20,714 bases of DNA from CAZNVB01 sp964651495. GTDB lineage: Bacteria; Acidobacteriota; Aminicenantia; Aminicenantales; UBA8522. The notes under the pieces were generated by a model. It had not been told where the DNA came from. It worked only from the letters and a program-made list of their open reading frames with translations, and searched no databases. Positions 1 to 7,365 of this stretch are shown piece by piece. Numbering within the stretch: position 1 is the first letter of the stretch; each line of letters begins with the position of its first letter. The position numbers and the translations under genes are program-made. The stretch spans positions 1-20,714 of the forward strand of contig CAZYWP010000043.1 in the NCBI GenBank assembly GCA_964651495.1, written 5' to 3'.

Positions 1-231
1 GCGGACTGTCGCTTTGACCTGGGAACGGACATCGTCCAGACGGCGAGCCGGGTTTGCGAATCCGTGGCCAGGGAATTCCCCCGCTCTGCGGTTTTCGCCG
101 GGCAGGCCGTTTTCCGGCAGTCGGGAGTCCTCCATCGGATTCTGCATAACGAAACCGCCTTCGCCATCCAGCAGGAGCTCCGCTGGAAAGGGATCACCAC
201 CATCATCCTTCCCATCCGGATCAATCTCTGA
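1..231 (+). CDS. C-terminal fragment of a gene entering from the left, possibly a permease tail
   Basis: Frame 1 is open from the first base to a TGA at 229-231, giving 76 residues of a protein that starts outside the window. The visible part is soluble-looking, with a conserved-feeling end (HNETAFAIQQEL, then W-K-G-I-T-T-I-I-L-P-I-R). From memory this resembles the cytoplasmic tail of some bacterial APC-type amino acid permeases, where an LHN-TAFAIQ segment is followed by a hydrophobic ILP-R strand. No membrane segment is visible, so the family is a guess; that the frame is coding is more secure, because its composition is protein-like and the next gene follows 88 bases later on the same strand. 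Confidence 0.45.
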   Translation, partial: ADCRFDLGTDIVQTASRVCESVAREFPRSAVFAGQAVFRQSGVLHRILHNETAFAIQQELRWKGITTIILPIRINL

Positions 232-319
232 GCCGCCGCTTTACTTGGATTTCCCCTTTTGCCATACTATGGCTTCCAGTCTGGATGGCTGGCTTGGAAT
301 TGCGCCCCGAGCGAAGATC

Positions 320-1144
320 ATGAGTGAAGAAAAAGACTCTTCCCGGTCGAAGGTATTCGAGCTCCTTTCCCGGGCCGAAAAGGGGTCCGAGATCACAGTC
401 CGGGACGACCAGGAGGAATTTTCAGCCCTGTTGGACGCCGCGAGAATCTGCCGCCGTCGAGGCGGACGGTTCCGCCTGATCGACTGCGGGAAATTCAGCC
501 TGTTCGACCTTGAATGGCTGGCGGAGGCCGGCGCCGATATCTACACTTCGGATGAAGCCCGGGCCGATAAGACCGAGCTCGATCTCCTGGCCAGGGCGTG
601 CGCCAGAGGGAACGGTGTGGTGGCGTTTTTCCAGCACGGCGCCCTAAGGGAGGACCCGGAGGGCGGTCCGTCTTCTCCCGGTTTTCTCCTGGACATCGGC
701 CGGAGCGGTATCGATCTCCACCTGACCAACCGCGAAAGGACGAGGGATTTTGGGAACCTGGCCGGGCTGGCCTACGCTTGCCACAAGGCAGGAAGCCTTC
801 TCGTCTACTACCATCATGGCCGTCCGGCTGCCGGGCTCGAGGATGTGGTTCGAAACGGCGCCTGGATTCACCTCTCGGATCAGTCGTTCCAGGCAGAGGA
901 AGATGCTCCGCTCCTGGCCGATCTCCTCAGGCAGGCCGAAGCCGCCGGGGCGGGCCTCGTCCTGCACATCGAGAAGGGGCAGGAGATGGGCGTCTTGCGG
1001 GCGCTCTTCAAATCTGGCGCGTACGTCCTTTTCAAAACGCCGCCCAGCGATTCCTGGTCCTCGCTCCGGGCGCTGGAGACGGAGGCCCGCAAGAGAACTC
1101 CGGGCTTCCGGACCTACTACCTTTACACGACCTTCCTACCCTGA
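320..1144 (+). CDS. Unrecognised protein made of five tandem alpha/beta repeats
   Basis: A 274-residue soluble protein that I do not recognise. I chose the ATG at 320, with a weak purine stretch (gagcgaag) ahead of it; an in-frame ATG at 269 is the alternative, and the frame is open back to 14. After a short charged N-terminus the chain divides into five degenerate units beginning at Gly22, Gly71, Gly130, Gly180 and Gly233. Each opens with G-[AI]-x-[IL]-x-x-[ST] (a strand), then a helix rich in Leu and Ala (LLARACARG, LAYACHKAG, LLRQAEAAG), then a strand such as VVAFFQHG or LLVYYHHG, then a second helix leading into the next glycine. Histidines and aromatics recur at the end of the inner strand (FFQHG, YYHHG). 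There is no signal peptide or membrane segment. The regular pattern suggests a solenoid or barrel scaffold; no enzymatic function can be assigned. It lies upstream of the ATPase operon but has its own spacing and is probably unrelated to it. Confidence 0.75.
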   Translation: MSEEKDSSRSKVFELLSRAEKGSEITVRDDQEEFSALLDAARICRRRGGRFRLIDCGKFSLFDLEWLAEAGADIYTSDEARADKTELDLLARACARGNGVVAFFQHGALREDPEGGPSSPGFLLDIGRSGIDLHLTNRERTRDFGNLAGLAYACHKAGSLLVYYHHGRPAAGLEDVVRNGAWIHLSDQSFQAEEDAPLLADLLRQAEAAGAGLVLHIEKGQEMGVLRALFKSGAYVLFKTPPSDSWSSLRALETEARKRTPGFRTYYLYTTFLP

Positions 1145-1196
1145 CCGTTGCTTCGTTACCACGGTGATAGACCAATGGGGGATCAAGCGGGAAGAG

Positions 1197-1342
1197 GCGA
1201 GGGGATTGGGTGAGGAAGTCCGTCGAAGACTGAGCGGGCACGGTTTCTCGACTGAAAGGAGAGAAGAGCGAAGGATGAGTTCGAAGCGAGTTTCCTCGCT
1301 GGGGAAATGAGCGGGCTGACGAATCCCAATCCCGAGCCTCGC
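1197..1342 (+). ncRNA. Candidate structured RNA between genes
   Basis: GGGATTGGG at 1202-1210 is perfectly complementary to CCCAATCCC at 1325-1333. The pairing continues outward as GCGAG (1197-1201) with CTCGC (1338-1342), with a small bulge near 1334-1337. Inside lie two further potential hairpins: GTCGA (1222-1226) with TCGAC, and AGCGAG-TTTC-CTCGCT at 1285-1300. I do not recognise a known RNA family; it is too short for RNase P RNA and lacks the SRP signature. The strand is assumed from the neighbouring genes. The complementarity could also be chance in a GC-rich spacer. Confidence 0.2.
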
Positions 1343-1376
1343 TGGCGGCAAACCGCGACAGCACCCGGTCCATTCC

Positions 1377-1405
1377 TTTAAAAAGCGGTGCGCATCGGTT
1401 ATAAT
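1377..1405 (+). promoter_or_regulatory. Probable sigma-70 promoter of the V-ATPase operon
   Basis: A perfect -10 box TATAAT at 1400-1405 is preceded, 17 bases upstream, by TTTAAA at 1377-1382, which matches four of six bases of TTGACA. Transcription would begin near 1412, leaving a leader of about 79 bases before the first ATPase gene at 1491. No other comparable promoter is seen ahead of the operon. Confidence 0.55.
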
Positions 1406-1490
1406 AACAGCCCGTCGGCGAGAGCCTAAGCTGCGGGGTTGCGGGGATTAAGGTGCTAACAGGATTTCTGCCTGAAGCGAGGATGTCTTA

Positions 1491-1850
1491 ATGAACGGTG
1501 ACCGCGAAAAGAGCCCTGCGCTCGAAGCCATTTCCAGGATCAGAGAGGCCGAAGACAGAGCGAAGGCGATCATCCGGGAGGCGCAGGAGAAAACGGCCGC
1601 CCAGATCATCAAGGACGCTGCGGCCGAAGCAGAGAAGACCAGGCATGATATCCTCGTTCGGGCCGGGGAAGAGGCGGAAAACAGAGTGCGTTCGGCCGTC
1701 CAGGCGGCCGAGAAAGAGGCGGAGTCCATCCGGTCCGAGGCCCAGGCTGAGACGGCCGCCATCCGCCGCCGGGCCGATGCCGCGCTGGCGGAGGCCGTCA
1801 CCAAGGTCTCGGCGAAAATCAAGGACATCCTGGCGGGGGGCGGCGTTTAG
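1491..1850 (+). CDS. ntpF: V/A-type ATPase peripheral-stalk subunit H (G-type)
   Basis: A 119-residue, almost entirely helical, highly charged protein rich in Ala, Glu, Lys and Arg with long heptad stretches (AEDRAKAIIREAQEKTAAQI, AEKEAESIRSEA). This is the pattern of the small coiled-coil subunit (AhaH, NtpF or G) that pairs with subunit E to form the peripheral stalk holding the A3B3 head against rotation. A good Shine-Dalgarno GAGGA sits 7 bases before the ATG. It is the first gene of the operon and subunit I follows after 3 bases. Identification rests on composition, length and position, since coiled-coil subunits have little conserved sequence. Its weak similarity to subunit E (4074-4490) is expected, as the two form a heterodimer. 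Confidence 0.85.
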   Translation: MNGDREKSPALEAISRIREAEDRAKAIIREAQEKTAAQIIKDAAAEAEKTRHDILVRAGEEAENRVRSAVQAAEKEAESIRSEAQAETAAIRRRADAALAEAVTKVSAKIKDILAGGGV

Positions 1851-1853
1851 ACT

Positions 1854-3712
1854 ATGGGCCTGGCCGCAGTCGAAAAGGTCGAGATTCTGGCCCACGCCTC
1901 TCTCAAGCTGACCCTCCTGACCGCCCTCCAGGAAGCCGGCATCCTGCAGCTCGAGGAAGTCCGGAGAGAGGATCTCGGGTTGAGCTTTGCTCCGGCTGAG
2001 CTGACGGCGCTCGACCATCTCCTGCACCGGCTGAAACACGGCTTCGACTTTCTTTCCCGCTGGGAAGAGAAAGGATTCCTGGAAAAGCTTGCGGCGCAAA
2101 AACCGGCGTTATCAGCGGAAGCTCGGGAAGATCTCCTCCGGTTCTCCTATGTTTCCGTGCTGGAAAAGATCGAGAAGATCGAAGCCCGGCGCACCGACCT
2201 GCTCTCCCACGCCCGCTTCCTGGAGAAAGAAGTGGAATTCCTCCGGCCGCTGGCCGGCCTGGAACTGCCGCTGGCCCATTTCAAGTCTTCCAACCAGGTC
2301 GAGATCATGCTGGGCACGCTGCCGCTCAGCCGGAAAGACGATTTTTCCGTCCTGGTGGAGCAGAACGCTATCTGGACCGAGCTGGTCGCGGAAGATAAAC
2401 GCAAGGCGATTTTCCTCCTCCTCTTTTTGAAAAAAGACAGGGAGACGATCGAGGAGCATCTCAAGGAGCTCCAGTTCAGCCCCGTTTACCTTGCCGAACC
2501 CATCCTGGCCAAAGCGGCGGGAGATGACCGGGTCCGGGACATCATCGAGAAGAACCGCCGGGAAATCGAAGGTTCCCGGAAAGCGGTCGAAGCTCTGGAG
2601 GTGGAGGCGGAAAAGCTGTTTGTCCACCGAGAGAAGCTCGGCCAGCTCTACGATATTTTTCACAACGAACGCGAACGGCTGGCCTCTTCGCGCCTCCTCG
2701 GTGAGACGGAAAAAGTGGCCTATCTCGAGGGCTGGGTCCGGGCCACCGACTTGCCGCGGTTGCGTCAGGCCCTTGCGCCCTACGCCGACGCCAGCGAATT
2801 GTACCTGCGGCCTCCTCTCCCCGAGGAGGAGCCGCCGGTCGTGCTCGAGAACCCCGCGCTGGCCCGGCCGTTCGAGATCATCACCAACCTTTACGGCCTT
2901 CCCAGCCGGGGCTTCAGCGATCCGACCATGCACCTGGCCCCGTTCTTTTTCGTTTTTGTGGGACTGTGCGTCAGCGAGGCGGGATACGGCGCCCTCGTCA
3001 CCGTGCTAAGCCTTCTCTATCTCAAATTCGCCAAGCCCAAAGGCAATGCCAGGCTGTTCATGAAGCTCCTTTTCTACCTGGGCATTTCGAATATCGTCCT
3101 GGGGACTTTAGTCGGCGGCTGGTTCGGATTCCCCATCCGCCGGCTGCTCCTCCTCGACCCGCTCCAGGACCCGATCAAGTTCCTGGCGCTGTCCCTGATC
3201 CTCGGTTTCATCCAGGTCTGGTTCGGGACGCTGCTCAGCCTCATCCATTGCCTGAAGAAAAAGGATACCGCACAGGCTATAGTAAAGGCGGGCTGGCTGT
3301 TATTGCTTCCTTCTCTTGTCGCCTATTTCCTGATCAAACAGCCGGCGGCCGGAATCCTGGCGCTCGTGGGCGCGGCCGGGGTGGTTTTTTTTGCTGCGCC
3401 GAGGAAGAACCCAATCGCTCGGTTCTTCGGCGGGCTGTACGCCCTCTATGGCATATCCGGGTACCTTGGCGATACCCTCTCCTATTCCCGTCTCCTGGCG
3501 CTCGGCCTGTCCACCGGCGTCATCGCCATGGTGGTCAACACTCTGGCCAAGACGGCCCTGGGCATTCCCTGGGTCGGCTGGCTCGCCGCCGCCCTGATTT
3601 TCGTCGGCGGCCATCTCTTCAACCTGGCCATCAGTTTGCTGGGCGGGTTTGTCCACTCGATGCGCCTGCAGTTTGTCGAGTTTTTCACCAAGTTTTTTCA
3701 GGCGGGAGGAAA
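1854..3712 (+). CDS. ntpI: V/A-type ATPase subunit I (a subunit), 3' end lost in the assembly gap
   Basis: The membrane stator subunit that forms the ion half-channels beside the proteolipid ring. About 619 codons are visible before the run of N. Residues 1 to about 350 are the cytoplasmic arm, with long charged helices that bind the peripheral stalks; from about residue 363 (HLAPFFFVFVGLCVSEAGYG) come the membrane helices. The conserved arginine of the family is visible as Arg546 in SYSRLLALGL, the residue that faces the carboxylate of the rotor ring in homologues. The last visible residues (VHSMRLQFVEFFTKFFQAGG) match the usual end of subunit I, so probably only 10 to 25 residues are missing. 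The frame happens to stay open through the N and into the next gene, making a false fusion. ATG follows the stop of subunit H by 3 bases. Confidence 0.92.
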
Positions 3713-3812
3713 NNNNNNNNNNNNNNNNNNNNNNNNNNNNNNNNNNNNNNNNNNNNNNNNNNNNNNNNNNNNNNNNNNNNNNNNNNNNNNNNNNNNNNNN
3801 NNNNNNNNNNNN
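3713..3812. other. Assembly gap of 100 N
   Basis: Exactly 100 undetermined bases, the usual placeholder for a scaffold gap of unknown length. Left of it subunit I is nearly complete; right of it proteolipid K is already in its second half. From family lengths (K about 156 residues with 86 visible, plus the end of I) the true missing piece should be roughly 250 to 300 bases, so the placeholder understates it. Confidence 0.97.
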
Positions 3813-4070
3813 ATCGGCCTGGTCTCGGGCACGGTCGCCAAGCTCTCTGTCTATCAGGGTTGGCAGATCTTGATCGCCTGTCTGCCCGTGGGATTCGTCG
3901 GCTTCCTCTCGGCCATCCACCAGGGAAAGGTCTGCGCCTCGGGAGTGTACATGGTCGCCAAGCAACCCAAGGAAATGGCCAAGCCGCTGGTCCTGGGCGC
4001 CCTCGTGGAAACATACGCAGTTCTGGGATTGCTGATCACCGTCCTCCTGCTCAACGGGATCAAACTCTGA
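3813..4070 (+). CDS. ntpK: V/A-type ATPase proteolipid subunit K (c ring), 5' end lost in the gap
   Basis: The 86 visible residues are the second helical hairpin of the rotor-ring proteolipid. They align by eye with the C-terminal half of Enterococcus hirae NtpK: a VYQGWQILIACLP helix, the loop with HQGK, then VETYAVLGLLIT in the last helix. The glutamate of ETYA (codon 4008-4010) is the ion-binding carboxylate equivalent to NtpK Glu139. The glutamine of HQGK (codon 3921-3923) corresponds to Gln110, a sodium ligand in E. hirae. The other sodium ligands (Leu61, Thr64, Gln65) would lie in the missing part, so sodium or proton specificity cannot be settled. The layout implies a four-helix, two-hairpin proteolipid with the first hairpin in the gap. 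The gene runs in the same frame as the truncated subunit I, but it is a separate gene. Confidence 0.9.
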   Translation: MGLVSGTVAKLSVYQGWQILIACLPVGFVGFLSAIHQGKVCASGVYMVAKQPKEMAKPLVLGALVETYAVLGLLITVLLLNGIKL

Positions 4071-4073
4071 GTC

Positions 4074-4490
4074 ATGAGTTTAGAGAAGATCGTCGAGAAA
4101 ATCACCGCTGACGCCCGGGCGGAGGCCGAGAAGATCACGCTCGAGAGCCGAAAAAGAGCGGAGGAGATCAAACAGGCCGCTCGAAGGGAAGCCGATGAGA
4201 AAGCGGCGGCCCGGCTGAGCGAAGCGGAGAGAGAAGCCCGGCTCCAGGCCGGCCGCATCGTCACCCAGGCCCGGCTGGAGAAAAAGCTTCTTGTCCTGCG
4301 GCAAAGAAGAGAGCTCCTTGACCAGGTCCTGACCAGGGCGTTCGACAGCGACTCCCTTCGCCCGTTGGAGCTCAAAAGAACGGTCGTCGTCAAGGACGGA
4401 GAGCGGGAAGAGGTTTTTGACCGGGGAAAGCTCATCGCTGAGCTGCGGGCGCGGCTGGAGAGCGAAATCCTGGACCTGCTGAAGATATGA
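4074..4490 (+). CDS. ntpE: V/A-type ATPase peripheral-stalk subunit E, short form
   Basis: A 138-residue protein. Residues 1 to about 95 form one long charged helix (MSLEKIVEKITADARAEAEK, then further heptads) that pairs with subunit H in the peripheral stalk. The last 35 residues (VVVKDGEREEVFDRGKLIAE onward) resemble the extreme C-terminus of the family, a strand pair and a helix that contacts the top of subunit B. Most bacterial and archaeal E subunits have about 185 to 200 residues, so the central part of the C-terminal globular domain seems to be missing. The reading frame is intact, so this looks like a compact version and not a broken gene. ATG lies 3 bases after the stop of K; the stop overlaps the ATG of subunit C as ATGA. 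Confidence 0.85.
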   Translation: MSLEKIVEKITADARAEAEKITLESRKRAEEIKQAARREADEKAAARLSEAEREARLQAGRIVTQARLEKKLLVLRQRRELLDQVLTRAFDSDSLRPLELKRTVVVKDGEREEVFDRGKLIAELRARLESEILDLLKI

Positions 4491-5272
4491 GCAAGCCTTC
4501 GCGCCTCGACTACGCCTATCCCGTCGGCCGGGTCCGGGCGCTGGAAAAATATCTCATCCCGCAGGCCGTCTTCCGGGAGGCGTCCGGGACCACGGATTTC
4601 GCCGCCGCCTTGAAGGTCATCTATGACGCCGGGCGCTACCCCGAGGACATGATTAAAGCAGGCAATTCAGGGGACCTGGATGCCGTCCTGGACCGCGAGG
4701 GCAAAAAGACCGAGCAGGAGATGGCCGACCTCATTCCGGAGAAGGACGTCCTGGACACCCACCTCCTGATGGACGAGCCGGAGAAAGCCCTCGGCGCCGC
4801 CGAGCGCAGCGGCTATCCGTTCCTCCTCGACTATGTTCGTCAGCGCATCGACCTGGGCAATATCAAGGTCTTCTGCCGGGTCAAGTACCTGGGGTTTTCG
4901 GCCGATTTCCTGAAAGCCCGTCTTTTGCCGGGCGGGCTGGTCGAGCCGCGTGCGTTCATCGACTCTTACGCGCTCCCTCTTGCTGAGCTGGCTCAGCAGT
5001 TTCGGACTTCGCCTTACTATGAACTGCTGGTCAATGGGCTGGACGCCCTGGAGGAGAGGGAGACGTTTGTCGTGCTGGAGAGGGAAAGCGAGGATTTCCT
5101 GATGCATTACCTGCGCCGGGCGCGCCGGTTCACCTTCGGTCCGGAGCCGGTCTTCGCCTACGCCGAGGCCAAGAAAAAAGAGCTCCAGCTCATCCGCCTC
5201 ATCGGGGTGGGGAAATTCATCCATCTGTCGCCGGAGCTGCTCAAAGAGAGGATCAGCGAAACCTATGTCTGA
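4487..5272 (+). CDS. ntpC: V/A-type ATPase subunit C (d-type, rotor cap)
   Basis: A 261-residue helical protein that by position and sequence is subunit C, the funnel that seats the central stalk on the proteolipid ring. Visible family-like features are the N-terminal DYAYPVGRVRALEKYLIP helix, repeated FL-x-Y/DYV segments, and the C-terminal part with an EAKKKELQLIRLI helix, which is the conserved KE-x-x-x-IR signature. The usual length is about 320 to 340 residues, so this copy is also shorter than average, mainly in the middle. Its ATG overlaps the TGA of subunit E, and its end overlaps the start of subunit F by 8 bases, so translational coupling is likely. Confidence 0.88.
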   Translation: MSKPSRLDYAYPVGRVRALEKYLIPQAVFREASGTTDFAAALKVIYDAGRYPEDMIKAGNSGDLDAVLDREGKKTEQEMADLIPEKDVLDTHLLMDEPEKALGAAERSGYPFLLDYVRQRIDLGNIKVFCRVKYLGFSADFLKARLLPGGLVEPRAFIDSYALPLAELAQQFRTSPYYELLVNGLDALEERETFVVLERESEDFLMHYLRRARRFTFGPEPVFAYAEAKKKELQLIRLIGVGKFIHLSPELLKERISETYV

Positions 5273-5606
5273 TTTTACCCGGATCGCCGTCGTCGGCGAA
5301 CCCGACCTCGTGTTCGGATTCCGCGCCTTGGGGATCTGGACGTTTTCCCCGGCGGGCGCCGAGGACGCAAGTAAGGTCGCGGCCGGAATCGTCAGGGGGG
5401 ATTTCGCCCTCTGCCTTGTCGACCAGCGCTGGCTGGCCGCGTTCAAGGAAGAAGAGGCGGCGGCCGGCCGGAAGTTCTGCCCCGTAATCGTCGGGTTTTC
5501 CGATTACCGGTCTTTGACCGACGAGCTGGAAAAACGGGTGCGCGAGATGGCCGTCAAAGCTACAGGGTCGGATTCTTTGGTCAAGAGAAAGGGAAGCCAT
5601 GAGTGA
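5265..5606 (+). CDS. ntpG: V/A-type ATPase subunit F (central stalk)
   Basis: A 113-residue protein that starts with the strand TRIAVVGEPDLVFGFRALGI, the typical opening of subunit F (I-x-V-I-G-D-x-D-x-V-x-G-F-x-L-x-G), followed by the alternating alpha/beta pattern of a small Rossmann-like fold and the conserved hydrophobic strand FALCLVDQRW. It binds subunit D in the rotating central stalk. It is named NtpG in the Enterococcus scheme and F in the general A/V-ATPase scheme. It overlaps subunit C by 8 bases and subunit A by 8 bases. Confidence 0.9.
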   Translation: MSDFTRIAVVGEPDLVFGFRALGIWTFSPAGAEDASKVAAGIVRGDFALCLVDQRWLAAFKEEEAAAGRKFCPVIVGFSDYRSLTDELEKRVREMAVKATGSDSLVKRKGSHE

Positions 5607-7356
5607 AGCGAAAATCATCCGGGTCGCCGGACCCCTGATCGTGGCATCGGGCTGCCTGGGAGCCAAGATGTACGACATGGTCAAGATCGGGACGCTGGGT
5701 CTCATCGGTGAGATCATTGAGCTGCGGGAGGACAAGGCGTTTGTCCAGGTCTACGAGGACACGACGGGCATTGGCCCGGGCGAGCCCGTCTTTCTGACCG
5801 GGAAGCCTCTGAGCGTCGAGCTCGGGCCCGGCCTGATCAGCTCGATCTACGACGGCATCCAGAGGCCGCTCGACATCATCCGGATCAAGAAGGGGGATTT
5901 TATCACCCGCGGGGTGGAGCTTCCCTCCCTCGACCGCGAGAAAAAATGGGAATTCCGGCCGACGCGCGGAAAGGGTGACGCTGTCGAGCCCGGCGATTTT
6001 CTCGGTGAGGTCGAGGAGACGCCGCTCGTCCGGCACAAAATCATGGTCCCGCCCGACGCCAGCGGAAAGATCGTGGACATCAAGCCCGGGGCCTTCACGG
6101 TCGAGGAACCGGTGGCCCGGATCGATACGGGCACCGGGATCAGGGACGTCAAGATGCACCAGACCTGGTCCATCCGGAAACAGCGCAACGTCAAGAGGCG
6201 GCTCATGCCGGACGAGCCCCTGACCACCGGCCAGCGCGTCCTGGACACGCTTTTCCCGCTGGCCAAGGGCGGGACGGCCTGCGTGCCCGGCCCGTTCGGC
6301 AGCGGCAAGACCGTGGTCCAGCACCAGCTGGCCAAATGGTCGGACGCCCAGATCATCGTCTTCGTGGCCTGCGGCGAGCGCGGCAACGAGGTGGCCGACC
6401 TGCTCCTGAGCTTCCCCGAGCTCAAGGACCCCCGCACCGGCCGTCCGCTCCTCGAGCGCACGGTCATCATCGCCAATACCTCCAACATGCCGGTGGCGGC
6501 GCGCGAGGCCTCGATCTACACCGGGATGACCATCGCCGAGTATTTCCGGGACATGGGCTATTCCGTTGCCCTGATGGCCGATTCCTCGAGCCGCTGGGCC
6601 GAGGCTCTGCGCGAGATGTCGGGCCGGATGGAGGAGATGCCGGGCGAGGAGGGCTACCCCGCCTACCTGGCCAGCCGCATCGCCGAGTTCTACGAGCGGG
6701 CCGGCAGAGTCATCTGCCTGGGCTCGGAGGAGCGGTCGGGCGCGCTGAGCGTCATCGGCGCGGTTTCCCCGCCCGGGGGCGACCTGTCCGACCCGGTCGT
6801 TCAGGCGACACTGAAGGTGGTCAAGGTGTTCTGGGCGCTCGACGACCGGCTGGCCAACATGCGCCACTTTCCGGCGATCAACTGGCTCCTCAGCTACTCG
6901 CTCTACAGCGAGAACATCAAGGGTTATTTGAATACGCGGGTGGCCGAGGAGTTCACCGCGCTGAGGCAGGAAGCGATGCTCCTTCTTGAACAGGAGGCCG
7001 AGCTCCAGGAGATCGCCCGGCTCATCGGCGTCGAATCCCTTTCCTCGAAAGAGCGGCTCGTCCTCGAGTCGGCCCGCTCCATCCGGGAGGATTTTCTCCA
7101 CCAGAACGCCTTCCATCCCCAGGACACCTACACCTCCATGAGGAAGCAGTATTTGATGCTCCGGGCCATCCTCCATTATTACCACCAGGGACTCAAAGCC
7201 CTGGAAGAGGGCCGCAGCCTGGAGAGCGTGATATCGCTCAAGGTCCGGGAGAAGATCGCGCAGATGAAATATGTCCCGGAAGAGGACCCCGGAGTGCTCG
7301 AGGCCTATGTCGAGATCGACCGGGCCTTCAAAGCTCTAGGTGAAGAGAGGGAATGA
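5599..7356 (+). CDS. ntpA: V/A-type ATPase catalytic subunit A
   Basis: A 585-residue catalytic subunit of the A3B3 head, where ATP is hydrolysed or made. The order is an N-terminal beta-barrel (residues 1-70), the non-homologous bulge typical of A subunits (about 110-180), the nucleotide-binding core and a helical C-terminus. The Walker A motif is GPFGSGKT at residues 231-238 with Lys237; the general-base glutamate is Glu260 in ACGERGNE; the phosphate-sensing SSSRWAEALRE segment follows Walker B (VALMADSS). The length and every motif are normal, so the enzyme should be active. The start overlaps subunit F by 8 bases and is preceded by AGGGAAGCC inside that gene. Subunit B follows after 9 bases. 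Confidence 0.97.
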   Translation: MSEAKIIRVAGPLIVASGCLGAKMYDMVKIGTLGLIGEIIELREDKAFVQVYEDTTGIGPGEPVFLTGKPLSVELGPGLISSIYDGIQRPLDIIRIKKGDFITRGVELPSLDREKKWEFRPTRGKGDAVEPGDFLGEVEETPLVRHKIMVPPDASGKIVDIKPGAFTVEEPVARIDTGTGIRDVKMHQTWSIRKQRNVKRRLMPDEPLTTGQRVLDTLFPLAKGGTACVPGPFGSGKTVVQHQLAKWSDAQIIVFVACGERGNEVADLLLSFPELKDPRTGRPLLERTVIIANTSNMPVAAREASIYTGMTIAEYFRDMGYSVALMADSSSRWAEALREMSGRMEEMPGEEGYPAYLASRIAEFYERAGRVICLGSEERSGALSVIGAVSPPGGDLSDPVVQATLKVVKVFWALDDRLANMRHFPAINWLLSYSLYSENIKGYLNTRVAEEFTALRQEAMLLLEQEAELQEIARLIGVESLSSKERLVLESARSIREDFLHQNAFHPQDTYTSMRKQYLMLRAILHYYHQGLKALEEGRSLESVISLKVREKIAQMKYVPEEDPGVLEAYVEIDRAFKALGEERE

Positions 7357-7365
7357 GAGGCCGGC

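Larger units (their letters stand above)
1145..1490. other. Non-coding spacer before the V-ATPase operon
   Basis: This 346-base stretch has no convincing gene. A 48-codon frame from GTG at 1164 to a stop at 1310 is rich in Arg, Glu and Ser and unlike a known family, and a 24-codon frame from ATG at 1307 follows it; neither has a good ribosome binding site. The left part contains long-range complementarity (separate entry). The right part contains the probable operon promoter and a leader of about 80 bases. Confidence 0.5.

Noticed and set aside
1164..1310. A 48-codon gene from GTG
   Set aside because: No ribosome binding site, biased composition, no recognisable motif, and it overlaps the RNA-like complementarity.
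1854..4070. One 738-residue ATPase protein
   Set aside because: It runs through 100 N and joins subunit I to proteolipid K, which are separate genes in all known operons of this order.
5581..7185. Long antisense open frame opposite ATPase subunit A
   Set aside because: High GC with strong third-position bias produces long antisense frames; the sense strand has every subunit A motif.
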